Positions 25,296-30,494 of a DNA stretch of 30,494 bases are shown here, piece after piece. The stretch lies in NCBI RefSeq assembly GCF_001509475.1, contig NZ_LLZG01000012.1, positions 1 through 30,494 on the forward strand, written 5' to 3'. A program made the translations under genes and the position numbers. The stretch's first letter is position 1; every line of letters starts with the position of its first letter. Source of the stretch: Streptomyces regalis. Lineage in GTDB: Bacteria; Actinomycetota; Actinomycetes; Streptomycetales; Streptomycetaceae. Under the pieces are notes generated by a model that worked only from the letters and a program-made list of their open reading frames with translations, did no database searches and was not told the DNA's origin.

Positions 25296-26234
25296 TCAGG
25301 CTGTAACCGGTCGTTCGACCAACGCCAGGGCGAGATGCGGAAGTTCTGTGAGATCCGCCGCAGCCCCACTGAGCCAATGCACCCGCGGGTCGCGCCTGAA
25401 CCATGAATCCTGGCGGCGCGCGAAGCGCTTGGTGGCACGTACGGTCTCGGCCCGCGCCTCATCGAGGGTGCACTCCCCGGCGAGCGCCGTGAGCACCTGC
25501 TGGTAGCCGAGCGCGCGCGAGGCCGTACGCCCCTCACGCAACCCCCGCGCCTCCAGCACCCGGACTTCGTCCACGAGCCCGGCGTCCCACATCCGGTCGA
25601 CCCGGCGCGCGATGCGCTCGTCGAGCTCCGGGCGGGCCACATCGACGCCGATCTGGACCGTGTCGTAGACCGAGTCGTGGCCGGGAAGGTTGGCGGTGAA
25701 GGGCTTGCCGGTGATCTCGATCACCTCGAGGGCCCGGACGATACGGCGCCCGTTGCTGGGCAGGATCACCTGCGCGGCCTCGGGGTCGGCGGCGGCCAGG
25801 CGGGCGTGCAGCGCCCCGGAGCCGCGCAGCGCGAGCTCGTCCTCCAATCGGGCCCTGACCTCGGGGTCGGTGCCGGGGAACTCCAGGTTGTCGACGGCCC
25901 CACGGACGTACAGCCCCGAGCCGCCGACCAGGATCGGCCAGCGCCCTTCGGCCAGCAGTGCGTCGATCCGCTCCCGCGCGAGCTTCTGGTACTCGGCGAC
26001 GGACGCCGTGACCGTGACGTCCCAGATGTCCAGCAGGTGGTGCGGGACACCGGCGCGCTCCTCGGGCGTCAGCTTGGCGGTGCCGATGTCCATCCCTCGG
26101 TAGAGCTGCATGGAGTCGGCATTGACGACCTCGCCGCCGAGCCGCTGGGCCAGGAACACGCCCAGATCGGACTTTCCGGCTGCGGTCGGTCCGACGACGG
26201 CGATGACTCGGGGGACGGAAGGTGCGCTACTCAC
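25296..26234 (-). CDS. miaA: tRNA dimethylallyltransferase
   Basis: MiaA transfers the dimethylallyl group from DMAPP to N6 of A37 in tRNAs reading codons that begin with U; MiaB then acts on the product. The 312-residue protein shows the P-loop GPTAAGKS (15-22), NADSMQLYRGMDIGTAK (38-54), HHLLDIWDV, LVGGSGLYVRG and the C-terminal AxRGLREG and KRFARRQDSWFRRD motifs. GTG at 26234 gives the family length; no strong ribosome binding site precedes it, and the frame continues upstream without family-like residues. A perfect 10-bp palindrome (25287-25296) touches the stop codon. It is divergent from the small acidic gene. Confidence 0.96.
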   Translation of the reverse strand: MSSAPSVPRVIAVVGPTAAGKSDLGVFLAQRLGGEVVNADSMQLYRGMDIGTAKLTPEERAGVPHHLLDIWDVTVTASVAEYQKLARERIDALLAEGRWPILVGGSGLYVRGAVDNLEFPGTDPEVRARLEDELALRGSGALHARLAAADPEAAQVILPSNGRRIVRALEVIEITGKPFTANLPGHDSVYDTVQIGVDVARPELDERIARRVDRMWDAGLVDEVRVLEARGLREGRTASRALGYQQVLTALAGECTLDEARAETVRATKRFARRQDSWFRRDPRVHWLSGAAADLTELPHLALALVERPVTA

Positions 26235-26416
26235 CGGCCCAGTCTCGCAAACCTCACGGGGTGACCTCGAACGAGTTACGTGACGGCACGCGCGCGGGGT
26301 CGTTGCCAGTTGCGAGGTTTTGGCCGCCGGTTTCGCGGAGGCGGCGACCGGGCGACGCAAACGGACGCACCGGACGACGCGGGATTTCGCCCGCACGAGT
26401 AACGTATGGAGTGGAT

Positions 26417-26686
26417 ATGGGCGTTTTCGCACGACTTCTCCGGAGGTCGAAGGCTACGGAGGAGGCGTCAACCGCCGAGGCGCAGGCCGACACACCAACG
26501 GCCGAACCCGCGGCGGAGGAGGCTGCAGAGGCGAAGGGGTCGGCCGAGGCCCAGACCGAGGACGGGGCCCAGCCAACGGCGGCGGAACCCGTCGAGGCCG
26601 ATACCGACGACGGCGTCGAGATCCCCAAGCAGCAGTCCGCCGACGAGGCGGCCGACCGTGAGGCCGACGAGGGCGCCCGCACGTAA
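26417..26686 (+). CDS. Small acidic protein of unknown function
   Basis: The 89-residue product starts with a short basic amphipathic stretch (MGVFARLLRRSK) and is otherwise dominated by Ala, Glu, Asp and Thr, ending ADREADEGART. It looks intrinsically disordered, without membrane segment or cysteine. Similar small Streptomyces proteins are, as I recall, sometimes labelled gliding motility protein, a name with no support visible here. ATG at 26417 has GGAG five bases upstream. It is 24 bp before the MT0933-like gene on the same strand and likely co-transcribed. Confidence 0.7.
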   Translation: MGVFARLLRRSKATEEASTAEAQADTPTAEPAAEEAAEAKGSAEAQTEDGAQPTAAEPVEADTDDGVEIPKQQSADEAADREADEGART

Positions 26687-26710
26687 CTGCCCCGCGCGGG
26701 AAGGTGAAGC

Positions 26711-26980
26711 ATGGGTCTGATGCACAATTTGAAAGCCAAACTCGCCCCAGCCAAGGACAAGGTCTCCGACTTCGCGCAGCGGCACGAGGACAGGGTGCAA
26801 CACGGCCTCGACAAGGCTGAGAAGTTCGTCGACAAGAAGACCAAGGGCAAGTACAGCGACAAGATCCACACGGGTACGGGCAAGGCCAAGGGCGCCATGG
26901 ACCGGCTCGCGCACAAGGGCGACCACACGGCGACGGGCAGCAGCACGCCGCCACCGGACGCACCCCCGCCGACGACCTGA
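26711..26980 (+). CDS. MT0933-like (Rv0909-type) antitoxin-family protein
   Basis: The 89-residue, Lys/Asp-rich helical protein follows the family pattern: an amphipathic start (LMHNLKAKLAPAKDKVSDFA), HEDRVQHGLDKAEKFVDKKT, then GKYSDKIHTGTGKAKGAMDRL and a Pro-rich tail. In Mycobacterium tuberculosis the family member Rv0909 is proposed as an antitoxin with toxin Rv0910. No toxin-like neighbour is seen: the upstream gene encodes an acidic disordered protein and the downstream gene is convergent. ATG at 26711 follows GGGAAGG. The transcript ends at a strong hairpin. The antitoxin role here is only a family-based guess. Confidence 0.75.
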   Translation: MGLMHNLKAKLAPAKDKVSDFAQRHEDRVQHGLDKAEKFVDKKTKGKYSDKIHTGTGKAKGAMDRLAHKGDHTATGSSTPPPDAPPPTT

Positions 26981-26992
26981 ACGGCACATCGA

Positions 26993-27034
26993 CGGACGGC
27001 CGCGGAGCTTGACGGCTCCCGGCCGTCCGCCGTT
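26993..27034. terminator. Terminator after the small-protein pair
   Basis: A 10-bp outer stem (26993-27002 with 27020-27029) stacks on an inner 5-bp stem (27004-27008 with 27015-27019) and ends in TTTT (27033-27036 region). It lies between convergent genes and can serve both. Confidence 0.8.
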
Positions 27035-27056
27035 TTCAGGTGGGCACCGTCCCGCC

Positions 27057-27788
27057 CTACGACCAGGCCGCGACCAGGTACCCCACCCCGTACGGCGCGT
27101 CCTCGTACAGCAGGGCACCCGAAAGGCCCGCCTCCTCGCCGGCTCCCGCGAGGACCTGCCAGGGGGCTCGGCCCGAGGCCTTCAGGTCACGTGCGAGCCC
27201 GGTGTCCAGCGCCTTGAGGGCGGCCACGTCCGCCCTGCCCAGCGCCCGCGCGACGGACGCGTCGAAAGGTGCCGCCCGCTCGTCGAGGTAACCGGGAGCC
27301 TTGAGCGTGCGGCAGGCGCTGGCGTCGCCCATCACCAGCAGTGCCACCCGCTCGGCCCGGGCAGCGATGTCCCTTCCGATTTCCATACACCGCTCGACCT
27401 CCAGCGGTTCCCCCACACCGAGTCCCTCGATCGGGGCGTCCGACCACCGGGTCCGCTCCAGCAGCCATGCGGCGACGGCCAGCGAGGACGGAAGCAGGCG
27501 TTCCGACGGCACCGGGGCGGTGGCCGCGTCGTCCTCGGCCTGGCCCAGCCGTACGTCGATGTCCACGCCGAAGCCGCGGAACGAGCCCGGCGTACCTTCC
27601 GCATACGTCCCGTGCCCACTCTCCTGGGCGGGGCCGACGACCACGAGAAGGTCGGGCCGAGCGGCCGCGAGCACGCCGAGCGCGTCCGTGCAGGCGGCTC
27701 GCGCGGCATCCAGCTCGGCTGCGGCGCCCGCGGCGAGCTCGGGCACGAGGAGCGGCGGGCAAGGGCAGACTGCGGCGGCGACAAGCAT
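27057..27788 (-). CDS. LigB-superfamily (class III extradiol dioxygenase-like) protein
   Basis: The 243-residue protein opens with MLVAAAVCPCPPLLVPELA and continues with DLLVVVGPAQESGHG, AVAAWLLERT, RVALLVMGDASACRTLKAPGYLDE and a PYGVGYLVAAW end. This fits the class III extradiol dioxygenase subunit B-like group conserved beside miaB in Streptomyces. True LigB enzymes bind Fe(II) through two His and a Glu; I cannot confirm that set here, so dioxygenase activity is not claimed. It follows miaB by 47 bp on the same strand, probably one operon. ATG at 27788. Confidence 0.75.
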   Translation of the reverse strand: MLVAAAVCPCPPLLVPELAAGAAAELDAARAACTDALGVLAAARPDLLVVVGPAQESGHGTYAEGTPGSFRGFGVDIDVRLGQAEDDAATAPVPSERLLPSSLAVAAWLLERTRWSDAPIEGLGVGEPLEVERCMEIGRDIAARAERVALLVMGDASACRTLKAPGYLDERAAPFDASVARALGRADVAALKALDTGLARDLKASGRAPWQVLAGAGEEAGLSGALLYEDAPYGVGYLVAAWS

Positions 27789-27835
27789 GATCGGCAGCCT
27801 ACTGCGCGGCCCAGGGGGTCACCCGGGACGCCCGG

Positions 27836-29365
27836 TCAGTCGACGGCGCAGCCTCCGGTGACCACCGGCAGCGGCTCCGGCACGCCCACCTTGGGCAGGC
27901 CGAGCAGCACACCGGCCGGCTTGGCCTGGGCGGCGGCGTTCCGCTTCTCCCAGGCGTCGCCCGCGCGCGTGCGGCGGATGTCGAGGACGGCGCCCTCGGC
28001 GAGGAGGTGGTGCGGGGCGGCGTACGTGATCTCGACCGTCACCACATCGCCGGGGCGGACCTCCTGCTCCGGCTTGGTGAAGTGGACCAGGCGGTTGTCG
28101 GGGGCCCGGCCGGAGAGGCGGTGGGTGGTGCCGTCCTTGCGGCCCTCGCCCTCGGCGACCATCAGCTCCAGTTTGCGGCCGACCTGCTTCTTGTTCTCCT
28201 CCCAGGAGATCTCCTCCTGGAGGGCGACGAGACGCTCGTAGCGCGCCTGGACGACCTGCTTGGGGATCTGGTTCTCCATGGTGGCCGCGGGGGTGCCCGG
28301 GCGCTTGGAGTACTGGAAGGTGAAGGCCTGCGCGAAGCGGGCCTCGCGCACCACGTGCAGCGTCTGCTCGAAGTCCTCCTCGGTCTCGCCGGGGAAGCCC
28401 ACGATGATGTCGGTCGTGATCGCGGCGTGCGGGATGGCGGCGCGGACCTTCTCGATGATGCCGAGGTAGCGCTCCTGGCGGTAGGAGCGGCGCATCGCCT
28501 TCAGGACCGTGTCCGAGCCGGACTGGAGCGGCATGTGGAGCTGGGGCATCACGTTCGGCGTCTCGGCCATGGCGGCGATCACGTCGTCGGTGAAGTCACG
28601 CGGGTGCGGGGACGTGAAGCGGACGCGCTCCAGGCCCTCGATGCTCCCGCAGGCCCGCAGCAGCTTGCTGAACGCCTCGCGGTCGCCGATGTCGGAGCCG
28701 TACGCGTTGACGTTCTGGCCGAGCAGCGTGATCTCGCTGACGCCCTCGGCGACCAGGGCTTCGATCTCGGCGAGGATGTCGCCGGTGCGGCGGTCCTTCT
28801 CCTTGCCGCGCAGGGCGGGGACGATGCAGAAGGTGCAGGTGTTGTTGCAGCCGACGGAGATCGACACCCAGGCCGCGTACGCGCTCTCGCGCCGCGTCGG
28901 CAGCGTCGACGGGAACGCCTCCAGCGACTCGGCGATCTCGACCTGCGCCTCCTCCTGCACGCGCGCGCGTTCCAGCAGGACGGGCAGCTTGCCGATGTTG
29001 TGCGTGCCGAAGACGACGTCCACCCAGGGCGCCCGCTTCACGATGGTGTCGCGGTCCTTCTGCGCGAGACAGCCGCCGACCGCGATCTGCATCCCGGGCC
29101 GCTTGGTCTTCATGGGGGCGAGGTGGCCGAGGTTGCCGTACAGCTTGTTGTCGGCGTTCTCGCGAACCGCGCAGGTGTTGAAGACGACGACGTCGGCGTC
29201 ACCGTCCGAGCCCGCGGGGGCGCGCACGTAGCCGGCGTCCTCCAGCAGTCCGGACAATCGCTCGGAGTCATGGACGTTCATCTGGCACCCGTAGGTGCGG
29301 ATCTCGTAGCTTCGGGTAACGCCCACTTCGTCCACCGCTCCGGCCCGGTCACTGCTGCTGGTCAT
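27836..29365 (-). CDS. miaB: tRNA-2-methylthio-N6-dimethylallyladenosine synthase
   Basis: MiaB is a radical-SAM methylthiotransferase that adds a methylthio group to C2 of i6A37 in tRNA, acting after MiaA. The 509-residue product shows the UPF0004 domain cysteines (Cys27 in TYGCQMN, Cys65 in NTCAVRE, Cys99 in GGCLAQ) for the second Fe-S cluster, the radical-SAM CxxxCxxC (Cys173, Cys177, Cys180 in GCNNTCTFC), [27 protein letters not shown] and a C-terminal TRAM region. The ATG at 29365 overlaps by one base the stop of the transposase remnant frame; GGAG is very close upstream. The upstream flank is mobile-element debris, so its promoter may be altered relative to relatives. Confidence 0.97.
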   Translation of the reverse strand: MTSSSDRAGAVDEVGVTRSYEIRTYGCQMNVHDSERLSGLLEDAGYVRAPAGSDGDADVVVFNTCAVRENADNKLYGNLGHLAPMKTKRPGMQIAVGGCLAQKDRDTIVKRAPWVDVVFGTHNIGKLPVLLERARVQEEAQVEIAESLEAFPSTLPTRRESAYAAWVSISVGCNNTCTFCIVPALRGKEKDRRTGDILAEIEALVAEGVSEITLLGQNVNAYGSDIGDREAFSKLLRACGSIEGLERVRFTSPHPRDFTDDVIAAMAETPNVMPQLHMPLQSGSDTVLKAMRRSYRQERYLGIIEKVRAAIPHAAITTDIIVGFPGETEEDFEQTLHVVREARFAQAFTFQYSKRPGTPAATMENQIPKQVVQARYERLVALQEEISWEENKKQVGRKLELMVAEGEGRKDGTTHRLSGRAPDNRLVHFTKPEQEVRPGDVVTVEITYAAPHHLLAEGAVLDIRRTRAGDAWEKRNAAAQAKPAGVLLGLPKVGVPEPLPVVTGGCAVD

Positions 29366-30405
29366 GTCTCCAGGGTAAGGGCGCGCCGGCAGCACCCACT
29401 CCGGGCCAGTCCTGGTGCCCGATACAAGCCCGTACCACTGTTGCCGAGGGCCAGGACGACGCACGACGAAGCCCCCGCAGCGATCCACCGCTGCGGGGGC
29501 GATAGGAAAGACGCCAATGCCTGCGCGGCTTGTCGTCCGTAGTGGCCGGCCTGAGATCGGGCCTGGTGGCGGCGTCGCCAGTAGGACCAGCTGAGCCGGT
29601 GGGCTGTGTCGTGGACGGGTCGGATGACGACAGTGATGAACAGGCGCTGGATTTGGTTGGTGAGCGGTGTGAGGGCGTCTGGTGCGGGGTGGCGGGCGTG
29701 TTCGTCGGCGCGGACGACTGCGAGGAAGGCGTGGGCGAGCATGGCGAGGGTGACCAAGCGGGACCAGGACGCGTAGCGGTGGCCCTGGTGCTCGTCCAGT
29801 CCGGCCAGACCCTTGCCGGACTGGAACGTCTCTTCCACCCGCCATCTTGATCCAGCGACTCGTACCAGCGTGGCCAGCGGCACCGGCGCGGGTGAGTTGC
29901 AGCGGTAGTAGGCGAGTTCTCCGGTGGTGCGATTGCGGCGGATCAGCAGCTGGCGGCTGCCTGTGGCGGGGTTAGGCAGGTCGATGGCGGCCCGGTCGTA
30001 GAAGCGGTGCCCCTTCGCCCCCGCTCCTGCGGACAGCTTCTGCCGAACTCGCTTGGCAGCTTCTTGACCAGGGTGTCCGCGCGGAACTTCCCGGCTCTGG
30101 TGGTGACTTCATGGGAGCAGGCCACGGCCAGCACGTAGCCGGTGCCGCGCTCCTCCAGCGCGGCACGCAGTGTCGGGTTGCCGCCGTAGACCTCGTCCCC
30201 CACGACCCACGACGCGTGGTGGCCAGCTCCGGTTTGGTCGCGAACCCGGCTTCCTCGCCCAGCCCGGCGGCCCGGCAGCGAACGGGGTCGGCCGTCCAGG
30301 AGCTCGGGAGGTACAGTTCCCGGTCCACCGCCGCATGCCCGCGCTGACCGGCGTAGACCAGGTAGACCGCGACCTGGGAAATCTGAATCCTGCCCGGGGC
30401 CCGTA
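29362..30405 (-). pseudogene. IS701-type transposase, broken by at least two frame changes and N-terminally truncated
   Basis: Read leftward, transposase blocks appear in three different frames. First VAVYLVYAGQRGHAAVDREL then LYLPSSWTADPVRC (from about 30385 to 30225). Then ASWVVGDEVYGGNP and RAALEERGTGYVLAVA (about 30218-30060). Then [28 protein letters not shown] and [21 protein letters not shown] (below about 30055). The first junction, near 30218-30226, seems to be a small deletion of the residues normally between KPEL and ASWV; the second, near 30053-30058, is a short indel. The DDTG-type N-terminal catalytic segment is missing, and the last frame runs past the expected end to 29362. 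I saw no terminal inverted repeats. It is an inactive element remnant, family assigned from GDEVYGGNP and RWRVEE motifs. Confidence 0.8.
29471..29500. terminator. 12-bp hairpin at the transposase 3' end
   Basis: Positions 29471-29482 pair perfectly with 29489-29500 around a 6-nt loop. It lies between the recognisable end of the transposase and miaB and may be the terminator belonging to the element or to a lost gene. Confidence 0.55.
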
Positions 30406-30494
30406 TTTCAATAAGTGCTCGGCAGAGGGGTGTTGGTGGGAGTCTGAGATATGACCCCGTGTCTGTCAGGCCGCGTTGCCGCTCGTGCTCTGCG
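30406..30494. other. Unassigned end of window
   Basis: These bases do not continue the transposase homology and hold no gene or repeat that I recognise. They could belong to a second element or a flank joined by deletion. Confidence 0.3.

Noticed and set aside
25287..25296. ATCACGTGAT palindrome at the miaA stop, with a similar CATCACGTGA near 23526
   Set aside because: Short, occurs at unrelated positions (gene end and gene upstream), and could arise by chance; not enough for a regulatory claim.
1..30494. CRISPR arrays, tRNA or rRNA genes, attachment sites
   Set aside because: Read for regularly spaced repeats, cloverleaf ends and tRNA-type flanks; none was seen. A tRNAscan-SE or CRISPR search would settle this.

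Overview
The window is high-GC chromosomal DNA with dense GC-rich codon use, GTG and TTG starts preceded by purine-rich ribosome binding sites, and a gene order (nrdJ-nrdR-lexA-DinG helicase, then siderophore genes, hflX, M1 peptidase, RelA/SpoT homologue, dapF, miaA, miaB) that I recognise as the conserved core of a Streptomyces chromosome, similar to the S. coelicolor SCO578x-SCO580x region. The species cannot be named from the sequence alone.

Layout. 1-850: the start of a leftward gene with a YdbC-like N-terminus and a rightward TerD-family gene, closed by a bidirectional hairpin terminator. 907-5875: the nrdR-nrdJ operon (minus strand; class II cobalamin-dependent ribonucleotide reductase and its zinc-ribbon/ATP-cone repressor), divergent from lexA. 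The roughly 560-bp spacer holds two tandem NrdR-box-like sites exactly 31 bp apart on the nrdR side and an SOS box on the lexA side. 5880-8024: stacked terminator hairpins, including a spacer-free 48-bp perfect palindrome, then a DinG-type helicase gene.

8378-13637: a minus-strand NRPS-independent siderophore set of DABA-type aminotransferase, IucA/IucC synthetase and IucB/MbtK-type acyltransferase. Both large enzymes carry long in-frame low-complexity insertions. No monooxygenase, decarboxylase, transporter or clear iron box is present. 14044-17645: an orphan OmpR-family response regulator divergent from that operon, followed by two tandem paralogous trypsin-like lipoproteases that share an unusual Trp/Lys/Asp-rich N-terminal region.

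17749-25187: minus-strand housekeeping genes. These are hflX, a secreted M1 metallopeptidase with a histone-H1-like lysine tail encoded by a 15-bp tandem repeat, a long RelA/SpoT homologue (rshA type) whose hydrolase motifs look intact but whose synthetase motifs look degraded, dapF, and a three-helix membrane protein. 25296-29365: miaA, a rightward pair of 89-residue charged small proteins (the second resembling the MT0933 antitoxin family), a LigB-like protein and miaB. 29366-30405: a broken IS701-type transposase next to the 5' end of miaB. The last 90 bases show nothing I can identify.

The genes mostly serve independent housekeeping roles: dNTP supply, SOS response, tRNA A37 modification (miaA and miaB act in sequence), lysine/peptidoglycan precursors, and stringent-response alarmone turnover. 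The accessory interest lies in 8000-17700 and in the repeats.
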